A stretch of DNA of 64,000 nucleotides from positions 930,001 to 994,000 of the forward strand of contig JAZGUH010000085.1 of the NCBI GenBank assembly GCA_037893225.1. Direction: 5' to 3'. The position numbers and the translations under genes are program-made. This DNA comes from Hippasteria phrygiana (Eukaryota > Echinodermata > Asteroidea > Valvatida > Goniasteridae). Positions 48,001 to 63,000 of this stretch are shown piece by piece; position 1 is the first letter of the stretch, and every line of letters begins with the position of its first letter. The notes under the pieces are model-generated. The model did no database searches and was not told the origin of the DNA. It saw only the letters and a program-made list of their open reading frames with translations.

Positions 48001-51000
48001 TTGAAATGCGCCCTCTTTTGATTGTAATTGAACATGTGCCGGCCATTGAATCATGTAATTACATGTTCATACTTTCTAAGCTTACCGAATTTTTAAAGCA
48101 ACAGTTGACTTTTCCCTTCTATTCCTTGGGGAAGTAATATCCACCTGTCACTCTTCAACATAAAGCTGCGGCTGTTTGGGAATTACAAACAGTCCAAATA
48201 CCCGGTACATTTTTTTATAATCTGTTGCCTTTTTTTTCTCAACAATGTTCGGTAAGTTTTGTACAAAAAATTTGGGAGTCAAGGATGGTGTTCGGTATAG
48301 CCGAATGTTCGGTATAGCCGAATGTTCGGTATAGCCGAATGTTCGGTATAGCCGAATGTTCGGTATAGCCGAATGTTCGGTGTAGCGGTGTTCGGAATAG
48401 TGGCGTTCCACTATAGTGTTTTGCAGTACTCAGGTCTTCACCCTTAACCCTAACCCTGCCAGACGCAGCACAGTGCATCTGTGGCGACAGCTTCACCTTG
48501 CTGCACTCTGCCAAAATACCCTGGGGGGGTTAGGGTTAATTATTGCCTCGGGGGTTAGGGTTAAATGAATTCTTACCTGAAATCTACCATGGCATGGTCG
48601 CTTCGATGGCCCTCAACTGGTACACCACCTGCCACGTTCCATGAAAATGGAATATTAACAAAATTACATGTACAGTCTACAGTTCTCTTATTCCCGGCAA
48701 AACGCTCATTTTGGTACTCGTAATTATGGCCAAAGTACCTGTACTCGTGTAAAGCCCGGTTCATACTTCATGCGAATGCGTATGCGAAGCGAATTCGTTA
48801 AGGTAACGGAGAACGTCACAATGAAACTTCAATTGTTGGCGTCATGAAATTCGCTTCGCATTCGCATTCGCATGCCGGGCTTGACTCATTACTGTTACCA
48901 AAATTTGACCTCATGTCAAATGATTTTATCCCAACTTTTCTGCATCACAACATGCACCGACAAGTATCTTCAGTTAACCCCATGTGTCCAGCTGTTATTG
49001 ATGGGGTGTTGATATACCAAGAACGGGGCTGTGCAGCCAAGCGTAAATGCAAACAATAGGCACCACACTGAATAGAGCGGTGCTATTCATCGCAATTGGA
49101 GCCCCCCCCCCCTCCCCCCATTTTGAGTGAATGAAAGCTTTGTTTGAAAAAGCTCCATCTATTCATTACAGTCCCATTCAAGAAGAATATGGTTGAAACA
49201 TGAATGGATTGAGTAGGTGCAGGAATGCGCCGATAGACGTCAACCGGCCAGGGGGAGTCTTTTATTTAAACCGTGGCCATACAGTACTGAAGTGATGACG
49301 TCAATGCAATGTTTGGAAACATAAAACTTTAGTTATTTTGTGTCAATGTGTTTGCATGACTGGCTGTTAAACAAGGGAACAGTCGAAATCTCCATTTGTT
49401 TGGAGCCAATTGTCATGCCAACTGACGTCAGACTTCGGTACTCTATGGCCATCGTCAAGAGGTTAACTTGAAGTCTTAAACAGTTGGGTACACGGCAAAA
49501 TTTAATGCAACAACGTGCCTCAAAATGTGACCCGAGTTACGATGGAATTGCCCCGTCTGATTGTCCTGTTAAAAAAAAAATAGGTCAGTGCTTTTTGGGT
49601 ATAGCACCCCTAATTTTGTTACCATTAGATACGTTATAAACTTTCCAGTGAGATATTCACCAAATTATATATTAAAACAATATATCCTGGGAAGACCAAA
49701 GAAAGTGCCAAGTGTAGTAAGTGCTTTTTCATTCAAAAAATTTCACACTTTGAAATCAAAGATTTTTTGTTTTCTTATGCATAATCGCCCCAGGCAAGGC
49801 TGTCAGGAAAGCTTGAAGTAGGAATTGATATTCCTCTTAAAACAAGCTAGATCATAGAATGAAGGGAAACACACACTTGGCAAGGAGTTCCAACGAGATA
49901 CAACACGTGGGGAAAAAAAGATATTAGAGTAGCTCTGTTCTACATCTCGGCACAACTAGAGTGTATGGGTGAGAGAAAGCAGAGGGCCTGGTTGAATGCT
50001 CAAACACCCTGACAGGAGGAACCAAGTATTAAAACTGGAGGATTCAGGTTACAGGTAGGAAAAAACGATGTAGGGAGTCCTTAGGGTTAAACTCACCGGA
50101 GAAGCAAGCGCGACAGAAGTCAAAAGCCTCACACTCCAGACAGTGATAATGAGCCCCGGGCAACTCGCCCCCGCAACCGTCGCAAATCATCTTAATGTCA
50201 GGTAGAAGATCAAAGTAACGAGCGACAAACATGTGCATCGCCTGACGAAAAGGGAAACGGCAAAAGAAAGAAAAGAAAAAAAAAAAAAAACTAGAAACAG
50301 TGACCAAGGAGGCTTACCAAAATAGCAGCTAATGCAAAAGTCAATGTCTCTGCACTCCAAACAGCGAAAGCGCGCTCCGGGAATGTTGGCCCCGCACCCG
50401 TCGCAGAAGATGGTCACGTCCAGCTGGCCGCAATAACGGGCGATAAACATATGACTGGCCTGATGTGGTAAATGACAGATCGACGAAAAAAAGGCGTGGT
50501 GAGTTGAGTAACGGAGAGCCGCACTGCGTAGGGTTGCGAAATTCCCGAGAATTTTGAACGCGGCAATTTTCCACTTTGGAGTTTGGGAATATGGAGTTTG
50601 GGAATATTGGGAGTTTTTTCGGGAATTTTGCGAAAGCTTAGTCTGGTTCCCAGACCAAAATATTCTGACTAATTCTGATGAATATTAGGTCCGGTAGCCG
50701 CCAATGTCACGTGATGAAAACTGTCAGAATTCTGCCAGTTTCCGAAAATGTCCGAGGTTTTCCGAACTTGTTTTCGGTAACATTTGGCTGTTAACGTTGA
50801 TGTTCGCAATAACAAAATGTCTGTCAGGCCCGTTACAGATCCTGGAATTTGAATTCTCAATTATATATAAAACTGCAAAATCAATGCCATACTCTTGCAG
50901 TATTTTGCCGACTGGATTTTGCAAGAATATTAAATTTGAATGATGCCTGGCACTGACGTCACTCGGACTACACTGTACGTCATGATTTATTTTAAACCGT

Positions 51001-54000
51001 GGTAGCTACCTGACCTAAGATTTCGACGTCAGGGAATCTTCAGGTCAGGGAACCAGACTAGCGGAAGCTTTGAGAACTTTCAAAAGTTCAAATTTTCAGT
51101 TCAAAAAGTTGGTTGATCTCATTTGATTCCTTAAGAGGAAATACTATTTTATTCAATAACCCTTCAACTCCCAGCCAATTAAGCCATACGGAGGTCCCAG
51201 GCAACCAACAAAACATGCAAAATATATATATAAAAACTGCTTCCATGGAAAATTTTCAAAATTTCTGGGAAGTTTCCGACCCGCTGCAACCCAAGCATTG
51301 CGACTAGCACTTTCGGGGATATCCGCGCTTGCTTGCGCAAGGGTAAGAGGAGCGCTGAGTTTGTCAGGTGCGAACGCGACTACAGAATAGAAAAAACTCT
51401 TGCCACTTGCAGAAATGCACCATTTTCAACCCAAAAGTGTTGACTATTCTAACTTGTCACACCTAAGTACTGAATGCACCCTAATAAAAACAAATTACTG
51501 GTGTGTAGGCATTTGTTCACCCAAACTGATCACAGTCAAACAATCCATCAATCCTTCACTACATTTTTTACTCAACCTATACACACCCCCCCCCCCCCTA
51601 AAACAAACTATCCTGTGTACGAGCCAGAGAATGCTATCACTACGAGGGAGTTGACACTCACCCTTCTCCTCTCCAGCGTGTCCTGTTTGCCGATGTCATG
51701 GAACCATGTGGAGAACCTGTTACTTGAACTTCCCTGGAACTCTTTGAACCATGTCATGCACTGTTTATGAACCTCGAGCTGCTCAGCTTCGTCTGGGACA
51801 TTCTTCACGTGGTCATGGATGCTCACATTTCCTGGATCATTTTTAGACATGTAAATTTTCAATACTTTTATTGGACAATAAAAATAAAATTATGAATTAT
51901 GAATTATGAAATTATGTCAGCAATATCAACAATAAGACATGTATATTTGTCGCATACAGCTACATTAACCCATTGCATCCGGCTGTTATTGATAGGGTGC
52001 TGGTATGCCAAGAACAGGCTTGTGCAGCTATAAGCGCAAATGCAAACAATAGGCACCACACTAAATACTGCGCTCCTATTTACTGCACTTGGAGGCCCCT
52101 TTCATGTGAATGAAAGCTTTCTCTGAAAAAAAGCTCCATCTATTCATTACACTCCCATTCAAGAACATGAATAGATTGAGTATGCACAGTAATGCGCCTA
52201 AAGACTTCAACCGGCCAGGTGGTCTTTTTCAAACCAAAGCTATGGCCATCGTCCGTATTCAAGAGGTTGAATTACTAGAGCGCTAAATTCCTCATTCCAT
52301 CATGCAGAAGCTTTGAAGCCGGCCTGGGCGTGGCCATGATTGGAGAGTTGGCATGTTGTATGCGCAAATGGAGAACAATTTAAATTATCTGAAAACGTCC
52401 TTGCGTGGGCGTTCTGCATGCGTCTTTTGCGCACATCCGTAAACATCCAGAAGTTTCACTTCAAAAAAAGTGTTTATTCTCATACTTTTGTTATGAATGT
52501 GCACTAAATTGGCACATTCATCTTGCTCAACCTTGACCACTGTTGAAATCAATGCTGTCTTCTTTAAGGCATGAAAATCGGCATAAACGCACATATGCAA
52601 ATAGCCACACAAAAGCTGTAACTAATTTTCAAGTTTTCCCATAGGTTTGTGCACAAACATGGATGTGCCTAGCAGGCTTCACTGCATACCATGAGTATTA
52701 AAAGCACTCTAGTAATTTAATAATGCTCTATGATTTGTCCTGAATAACAGTTGACTAATTCAGTATAACCATAGTTCAACCACTGTCAATTCCCTTGTGA
52801 CCTCGGTCATTCTAGACTTTGTCAAACCATGCCAACTGGCCTCTGCTTTCAGCAGCAAAATTTTCTGAGCAATATTGTGATAAGTACCTCAATGTAATTG
52901 AAATTGAGTCCATGTTTGCCTGTTAAAAACATAAACCACAGAACGTTTCAATTTTGGTTTAGCCCCTTGAGTACGGTTATTTACAATGAGGCGCCGGGGT
53001 GCTGGGGCGGCCTGTGCAGCCAAGCAAAACGGACACAAGAGGCTTGTGCAGCCAAGCATAACATACACAATAATCCAACAATGGATTGAAAATGCAGAGA
53101 ATGCATGTATAGATGTCATCCGGCCTGGTGATAATTTTTTTTGGGCGTCTCCCAGGTTTTTTTTGTTTTGTTTTTTTCAAATTGAAATCAACCAATACAT
53201 TTAACATTAAACATTTATTTATTTCTTGAGCGCCATTTCTAAAAAAAAATATTCAAAAACGCTGTACATACAATAATAACCATTAAAAAAAAAACATTAA
53301 TTATAAAAATCGAACTAGCTATAAAATACAATTTTTAAACATTTTTAAACATTGATAAAAAACAAAAATTACACCAAAAAACCCCACAAAAACAACTAAA
53401 ATTACAAGGACAACTAAAAGAATCATCGATAAGCTTTGATAGAATTACACAAAGACTAGGTAAAGGCTTACGATCAGAGGAGGTAGGGTTGGTGACATTT
53501 TGAATTGCAACCCTCCCACCTTTACGGTTTTCCTGGACACAGATCTCAACAGAAGATAGTTCAACAGATTCCAGAGAAATTATCCCAATTGTCAGACCTA
53601 CAGAGTATAAACCCCGACAGGGGGTTACTTCCACCGTCGGTGAGACAAACTCATCTCTCCAACTCACCTCCCCCAGTTCAAAGTGTAAGGCTTCAACAAA
53701 ACACAATATCCGAGAAAATTGTGACCTGACGACTCACGTTTTGAGATATTCAGCAGCAGAGAGGGCGCTTTGATGTTAGAGAGGAATTGTAAATCGTAGG
53801 GTTGCCAGTCAACATCCAGTAGATGAAGCAGGCATGCCTCCATGCAGGCATATCCGGTCTGTACCTCCCTGCAAGACAGTGATGAGGTTTGAATTGTTTT
53901 TTTCGTATATTTTATGGAAGTCGCCCAATACAAGGCACTTTAAATGAAGGGTTCCAACAGAGGTGGTGGGGTTGGCCACATTTTAGGTTGCTAGCCCTAC

Positions 54001-57000
54001 CACCCTTACGGTTTTCCTGGGTCCAGATCTAAATAGAGGATAAATCTTCAATAGATACCAAAGAAATTATCCCAATTTTCACAACTATAGACCGAGGCGG
54101 GGTAACTTTCACCATCGGTGAGACCAACTCACCTCCTACTTTTTGGTGTGGATGCAGGAATTGCGATTCCATTTGGAATTGACTCTGGAGGCATTTTTCA
54201 ATCATTGGCTTTTGAACCAAGTGGCGGAGTATTCAAAGGCTTTGGGCCAACGCCAAAGCCGAAGCCAGGATGTGAGAATGGTCCATACATCATGTACATA
54301 CAGGAGCGGAGCCCCTACAGTCGGCTTGTAATGCCTTCAAACTTGGCTAATTGACAGAAGGCCTTTGGTTTGACAAAACAGCCTGCTTTTGTTGAGCCAC
54401 TTGCTGTGATTTTTCTTTAAAAGAAAAGATCGTCAGAATCGCCAGGCACTGACTTGATTCAAAATATACGCGCATGGCAGCCGACCTGAAATATGTCAAA
54501 AAATGAATATTTATTAGATGTAAATGAGCTTTGACGTCACGCTCGTTTTCACGAAACTGGGATAGACTCGCGGAAAGAAAGGCTACAAAAATGCATTTTT
54601 TTAAACATAAAAACCGGCGTCAAAGATGGGGATCTTGACAATTAACTGTTTTATTTGACATAGCTCTTCTCAATTAAATCGAAACTGAAGAAAAGTTGGG
54701 AATCGTTAGAGTTGCTCTTTAATACTGGCACTGCTAAAAAAAAAAACAACGTTACCGCAATTGATACCGCTTTCAGACAATATGAAGTTGTTGTTGTAAC
54801 ATTTATTTCAATGTTGTCATTCATTACAATATTTACAATCATACAGAAATTACCAAGGAATTTAATAATATATTTGATAGAGACTATGTACACAGTAAGT
54901 TAAATAATAAAGAAGCAACAAATTAAGTGACAACATTTAGGTATAAGGTTAAGCGTAAAACGCTTTTGTGCCCTAACCTATGGACAGACAAACATACAAC
55001 CAGGGAACCAGACAAAGGACAACAAAACACAACGTACGTAGAGACAAACTGGTGTGAGACAATGCAAAGTGATCCCTTACAACTCTACGTTAGGAAAATC
55101 TACATTGGCACGTGATAATTTTGTCATATATATTTGTCCTGGGTAGAAGGAGAAGTGTTTTAGTGCTAAAAAATATCAAGGCCTAAGTGGATGTGTATTA
55201 ATATGATAAAGACTGGAATTGCGGGTAAACACCATGTGGAAACAAATCTCTTCTGGGAAGATGTATGGTTCTGAAAAGAACCAGGATGAGTGTGTAACTC
55301 GACGTGTATTCAAAAGTATGTGGGATAACTATGTATGAAGTTTATAATACTGAAACACTCACTCTGACTGGTCAGTGAAGTCAAAGTTATCCATGGCCTC
55401 GACTAGACTCTGCACCAGGAGGTAATAGGACCCACGCAGCCTAGCCTCCAATTCCAGTCCACAACCATCAAGCCCACTTGCATAGTGCCTGCAAAAGAAT
55501 AACGGTTCGCAAAAGTCAACCCTATGTTCAGTTGGTTGGCCAGGTTTATCGTAAAGTTGGGTGTGATCCCTGGCTATACGGCATTATGGGTTTATGACTT
55601 CCGACTAGCGCCCACCCGAACAAAGATAGTGACAATTTGGGAGACCGCCAACATAGGGCAAGACAGCTCAGTTGGTAGAGCGCCGGTACGGTATTCCGCA
55701 GGTCACAGTTTCAAATCCCGCTCCTTCCAGTTTTCTTTGTTCCTTTGGAAATAGTTGGAAATAGTCTAGTTCCCTGACCCGATAATTGCCTCATGTCTAT
55801 AAATTGCTCCGTTTTGTCTAGCATTTTTTTCTTTCTCTGTTTTTCCAGCATGCACACAAATCTTTAAACAGGTCAACGTTCCAGTATTTACTATAAAATA
55901 CTAACGCCTCCACCCTCCACCACCCCCCCCCCCCCCGACCCAATCCATTCATTTCTGAAAATTAAAGCAAAAGCAAATGTTGTACACGACCTTTAAATAG
56001 GGTTTACCCTTCCTGACATGGCATATAAAACAAAGTTACTTGTTACAAACACTATCCCTGGATAGAGAGCTAATCCCGGACAACACAACTGTTGACCAAC
56101 TCGACCCGCTGACCAAATTGACTGCCTGGTAGGTTTGGGTTATAGTTAGAGTTATTTGGGTTAAAGTTAACTAAAATGCACATATTTTCAAAGTGAACAA
56201 AGAAACTAGCAGGAGCGGGATTCGAACCTGCGAGGGGGTTACCGTACCGGCGATCTACCAACTGAGCTATTTTGCCCTATGTTGGCGGTCTCTCAACTGA
56301 GCTATTTTGCCCTATGTTGGCGGTCTCTCAAATTGTCAGTATCTTTGTTCGGGTGGGCGCTAGTCAGAAGTCATAAACCCAGAATGCCGTATAACCATGG
56401 GATCACACCCTTTTTTACGATACAACCCGGGAAGCGACATTGTGGGGATCACTCAATGAGGATACGACTTTTTAACTTATAATTCGTCAAACAATCCACA
56501 AGGGAAACTGACTAGGTAAATTTGAATACATTTTCAAAGTGAACAAAGGAACTGGCAGGAGCGGGATTCGAACCTGCGACCTCCGGGTTACCGTACCGGC
56601 GATCTATATATGTAGATATGCATATAAATTCCCAGGACGTGACACTCACATTTCTGCTGTGGATTTGGTCAGCAGCATCTCCTTCAGGAATTGCAGGCAA
56701 TCCGTCTGGAAGATGCTGGGTTTGCCGCTGGCCTTCAGGAACCGGCAGGCAAACTGGAAGACGTCGGCCACGGATTTGGCTCGTTCCTGGCGCTCCTCCA
56801 GTAGGCCTCGAACCCTGTAATGTAAGAGATCAGTCCGATTGCCCTGTTGCTCACTGGTACATAGCCATGCCCCAATAGACATACCTATGATATTTTTTTG
56901 CTTGTAATTTTCTGATGTGGGACCAATTTCATAGAGCTGCTTAAAAAAACTTGTTTAATAAAATCAGGTTACCGGCCAAAACTCTGTGTGATGTATATTG

Positions 57001-60000
57001 CTTGTGACTGGTATTTAGCTGTTTGCTTAGCATGACAATCACATGGAGTGCTGGTTGGTAACCTGGTTTTATACTAAGCAAGGTGTTTTGTGCTTAACAG
57101 CTCTATGAAATTGGCCCGTGATTGGACAATATTTCCCAAGTTGTATTCAAGAGATTTTACTGCAATAAGTAAAACAATTTTTATATAGGAAGTTGCCCAA
57201 TAGAAGGCTAAAAGGGCTACAACAGTGGTGGTGGGGTTGGCCACATTTTAGGATAAATCTTCAAGAGATACTAAAGAAATATAAATATCCCAATTAAAAA
57301 ATATCCCAATTTTCAGACCAATAGACCCAGGTGGGCTAACTTCCACCGTTGGTGAGACCAACTCACCTCCCCCCTTCTCCCAATAAAGCGTGCCAGTTAA
57401 CCTTAAACTCCAACGAGCCCTGGTAAGAATATACAACATATACGGCATAGTCTTTTCTTTTGTGACAGGGCCGAGCTGAGAAACTGCAATAATGTGGTTC
57501 TCTGGAGGAAACACTTCAATTTGCAACATTTAAAAAAAAAATAATACAAATCAAGGTACCCCAACTTCTGATCAATCTGTCATTCACACTGCGATAGGGT
57601 AACGACACGCATTTTGCAAAGTACGTCGCCAGACTAGTCAGTACCGTGAATAAGCCATTCGATGAAAGTGCAACAGCTTGAACAGCCAGTGTCATGAATA
57701 TTCAACATTATGAATATGCAAGATGGAGGCAAGACTATGAATATGCAGTGCCATAATTACCTTTCAACAGTAAGGTGGGGATTCTTGACAAAGTCTAGGA
57801 CTAGTTTGAACTCTGGGTACCGGCTCAGCACCGTGCCTTCCTCTGCAGTACCCTGTAAAACAAATTAAAATTTAAAAGAGAATATTTAAATGTAGTGTAT
57901 ACGATTGGTAATCCTCCCAAATTTTTGTTTATACTGAATTATTACGAAATACCTTACTGGACTAAGTTAATAGTAGTCTCAATCATCCTATGAAATGATG
58001 GCACCTGGTGTGCTGTCGTTTTCAAGAAAAGTTGAAATTTATATGGTTGTCCAACGATTGTTCAGCCGAACAATTGTTTGACAAAAATAATGGATACTGC
58101 CCTCTATTGACCGAATGTAGTTAGTCTGCATTGTGTCTAAAATGGGTTAATCCGAAAACGGGCGCAAGGTTGCAATTATAGTATGTGTGTACGTGTAGTG
58201 TACCGAAGCGACGCGTTGTAACCAGTGCATGCATTGGACCTTGGACGTTTGCCGCACGGCTTACATACCGCTCGGCCTATGTACAGGTTATGTGACCAAT
58301 TGAAAACGATCCCATTTACAAATATGGGCTTATTTTACAAGAGGGCGCTATAACAAATCCAGTGAGCTTGCCGCCCGATGGTTGAAAACGAACGCCGCTT
58401 TTCTCTTGTTTTTTTCGACACCCAAGAATGCAAAACATTGAACAGGTCAGTAAAACAATATTTTCTACAAAATACTAACCCCCAAATCCGCCCATTTCTG
58501 AAAATTGCAACAATGACCAATCATGTACACTACCTTTAAAGTTGAGATATTTGTAAAGCAAGAATGGATCAAGAAAATAGATATCTATAAGTTGAAGCAC
58601 TGTATGCTCAGTGTTTTCTAAGAGCCTAAGGAAAAAAATCACAGGCTTACTTGGGCAGGACTCGAACCCACGACCTCCTGCTTACTACTGCAGATGTCTT
58701 AACCACCGGACAACTGAGCTTGCCTGGGTCGGCTCGCCGATTGAAATCCAATGTACCAGCGACTACCACGAAATTTGCGTGGGGGATGATGTAAATTTGA
58801 GATTGTTTTGCCCTTTCCTGGCGTAGGGTATGAAGCACTGTATGCTCAGTACTTTCCGAGAGCCTGTAGGGGAAAATTCACAGGTTTCTGGTGGGACTCT
58901 AACCCACGACCTCCTACTTACTAGTACACACGTTTTAACCACTCGACCACCAAGCATGCCGTTGTCAACTATTATCAATTACCTGGAATGCTGCATTCAT
59001 CTCTGCAGAAGTCTGCCGTTCTTTCATGGCTTTGCTCTCCAGCGACTTGCTCCTTGTGTACAACTCGCTGCATCTTCGCTGCAACTAAACACACAAACAT
59101 CATTACACACCAAGTGGTACAAGTGGTTCCCTAACTACCTCTAAAAGCGAATGATTTTCAGACAGTGGTCTCTCCGAGGTAGATTTTTTGTTTTTTAAGA
59201 TACCAGCCCATGTTTTCAAATCAGTAGGTTGGCCCTGTTTCTCAGAAATCACACAACTAGCTAATAACCCCTTGCATCCGGCTGTTATTGGTATGCCAGA
59301 ATCGGGGGATGTGCAGCCAAGCGTAAACGCAAACAATAGGCACCACACTGATTAGAGTGGTCCTATTCATCACACTTGCAGCCCCCCTTCGTGTGAATGA
59401 AAACTGTTTGAAAAAACTCCATCTATTCATTACACTCCCATTCAAGAATATAGTTAAAAAATGAATGGATTGAGTAAGTGCAGGAATGCGCCTATAAACA
59501 TCAACCGGCCAGATGGTCTTTTTTAAACCGCGGCTATGGCCATCGTCCGTATTCAAGAGGTTAATACCTCAAACCTGTCAGCTGTAGTTGGAGGGGGGGG
59601 CTGGGGTACCGTAAGCCCACCCCAACCTACTTGTTTTTTTACTGGTAAATAAAACTTTGTGATAAATACTTGAATTTTAGCAAAACTATCTTCCCCCCCT
59701 CCCACTTTTGGTTTGGGTCTGTGCCTGCACTTTTTCCCATTACGTCTGATACAGGGTTCTCCGTTCATTATGAAACCAAAATTCCCCAAGTTTTCCCTGA
59801 TATTTCCCCGAGATTTTTTTTTCAAATTCCAAGAGAAATATTTTAACTTTAATGAGGTTGCTGGGAAGTCAATGGGTGGTTGCAGCAATGCAACTAAGAC
59901 CGCATGTATTACATTAGAGATATATGTAGCAGAGCCAGTTATTGTCTTGAGAGGTGTGCAGTACATGTATTCACATTGCATAAACACTAAAAAGCCACTC

Positions 60001-63000
60001 TATCCACAGCTGGACAAACCCTGGACACATGGCACAAGATGCCCATATTATACCAAACTGGTGAAAATCTTTCTTTCCTGATTTTTTGGTATTTTTCCCA
60101 AATTCCCCCAGTTTTTCTTTCCGCTGAGGGGGTAGTTGTGCACGGAGTCCATAAGGACTATGATACGGTGGGTAATGAGCCAACTGCACACAGGAAATCA
60201 TGGTAATACTAGATTGTGGATGAGAAAAGTCACCCACCTCCGTCTTCTTTACAAGTTTGGTCAGTCCGGCAAACTGCAGCAGAAAGCGAGCCTTTTCCCG
60301 AACCACTTCGACTGCAATGGACAAGAGGGAAAAAAACGATCACACACTCTGGTCGTTACATTCTTTCTGCCTTCGTGTCGCATCAAACTGAAGCTGCTAG
60401 AAGCTCTGGGTAAATGCCAAGTATCATAAGGGAGCATGTCGTATTGTCCAGGTGCGGTAATGATTGCGGTACCGCTGTTTTTTCTGTGCGTCTCCGCATT
60501 CCTTTACCTCAAACCTAGCTCGGGAATAGGAAGCCAGGCGGCTTGAATAACTGAATAATCACGAGGTCAAAACTGAGCTTGGAGCTCATTAAAGCCCAGT
60601 CGGCTTGTCAAAGATTTCTAGTTTGCAGGGGTCAGACCATGGACAATAACCCTACCAGTGGAGGTCTTGCTGCAATGAATGTTGAATGTTTTTGGCATGG
60701 ATTTATTTATTTATTGATGCCGCAATTGGATTCTCTGTATTAAAGTACTCACACCGCCAGAAGACCACACACTCCTCATGAATATTGCGGCGATGAAACT
60801 GACCGAAAACTGACCTGTATAGAATGAGTTCCTATCAGCTGCTGGTACCGCAATAAAAACAGCGTTACCGCAAATGATACCCCTTTCAGACAATATGTGA
60901 TGCGATCAAGCAAAACCAGTCAGAACTCGGCAATCCTTGTTTTGAGATATGGGCCAAAATATGTTCATAGTGAAAGAAATCATCAAAATTTACTGTTTTA
61001 CAAAAGCAGAAGGGAAAAACATTCTTCTTTCACATGAAAATATGACATGTATTATAAATGTGCTAAAAATGACTCAATTTAAGTACTGTAACTTGATTTT
61101 CTTTCTTTTTAAGGTGCCGGTGTTAAAATATTTGTAACTTTTTAACCCAAGGTCGTATTCACATGGGGTTTTCACTATTGGGAGCTTGAAGTACGCTACA
61201 AATGAATATGTAAAAATCTCAAAATTTACAAGGGCTTACTTCAGACCGATTTTGCTTGATCGCATCACATTTGAAATGATCCCCACGTTAGGGCGGTGCC
61301 ACATTTGAATATTTAATCAAATATCAATATTCAAATGCTTGTGTTTCACTTTTGAATACTCCCTCAAATGAAAATCTGAATATTCAAATATTAAAATTAT
61401 TCAAATTGACTCGGCCGTCTCATCAGCGGGACCTACTGGGTTCAGCGTCAGAGCTGCCTGCCTTGGGGTCTTTTTCCTGTGCTGCTAGCTGCTTCTGTCG
61501 CAGATCCATCTACAACGACAATCAAAAAGATTTCAAAATCATATTCTATCCGTGACGTATACAATGGGAAACCATTGGGACGTTTGATTCTAGCAAATGT
61601 AATGGTTCTTTTACACTGCTCATATAACTGTTTCTGCACCGTTTTATTCAATACACGTTTCTGTTAACCCCTTGACCCCGGAATTTCATATGGGGGGCGC
61701 CGGGGTGCCAGTCCGGCTTGTGCAGCCAAGCAAAACGTACACAATACCCCAATAATGGATTGAACTGCAGAGATTGGCACAAATAGACATCAACCGGCCA
61801 GGTGGCAATTTTCAATCCATCGCTATTTGGGGCAACCGGTGGGCAAGGGGGTTAAAGGACTAGGGTTGGACCTTCAGTTCCGTTAATAAAAAAAATTTGT
61901 CAGTTTCTTTGTTCACTTTGAAAATAAAAAAAATGAATTTTTCGGGTATTTAGAATGGTACAAAATCCTTGGGGAAAACAGCATTTCTGCATTTTATGAG
62001 TGCTTTTCAACTTTTTGGACCGAAATCCCGTCTTCATTTCGAATTAGGCTGGCAATGTTTACACAGCGTTTTATTCGCGGCGTGTTCATGTTAGAGGACA
62101 AGAGTTGGTCTTTCAATTTCATTAACCCTGCCAATTGTCATGGTACTGTTTTGTACAGTCCATTGTGCATTTTGTTCTTATTACTCCGTCATGTTTTCTT
62201 TAAAAAATCTGAAATTATTTTAGTGCTATGTTCAAACATTGCATTAAAACATGGTATATCCCTTTAAACAATTTCAGATGGACTGTATAAAACAGTACCA
62301 TGGCAATTTCCATGGTTAATAATACAAATCTGAATTCTTTTGTATTTAGAATGGTGCAAAGTCCTCACAAAACGGCATTATGTTGTATGACAGTTTTTCG
62401 ACTTTGCAGACCAAAAATGCTTCTTTAACCCCTTGCGTACGGATGACGGCATATGGCGTAAAAGAAGAAGTGCCACCAGGCCGGATGATGCCATTGGCCG
62501 CAGTTTGTGCGGTTTCAATCCGTTGTTGGATTATTGTTGATGTCATGCTTGACTGCACAAACACATTGTAGCGGTTCGATTTGCCTGCCAGAACCGCTGC
62601 AACACCCCGACGTCTCCCGTAAAATACCGTGCCCAAGGGGTTAATTTGACTTAGTTCGGATGGCACTGTTTGTGTACCATTTCATTCGAGGCACATTTAT
62701 GTTGGAGGTTTTTTAGCACGGTACAAAATCAATTGAGCCACGCCCCTTGACGTATTCACTTTATCACAGCGACCGTGTCACAGACATGCAACCCACCAAA
62801 TACAACCACACTGTTCGAATCGAGTGAAACTATGCATGTACCTAGGATGTGAATAAACTTCTCTGTTCTAATTGACAAAACTTCAAGTATGCTAGATCAT
62901 CCCTTTTGCGATAATGTCACTTTGTAAAGTCTCTATCTTTCCGTCAACATATTCATATCATAGCATATTACTCAAAATAAACTTACAAGAAGTGGTCTGA

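Noticed and set aside
48440..48545. Interstitial telomere (TTAGGG)n sequence
   Set aside because: Only one or two CCCTAA units at the edge of repeat family X and elsewhere; no array.
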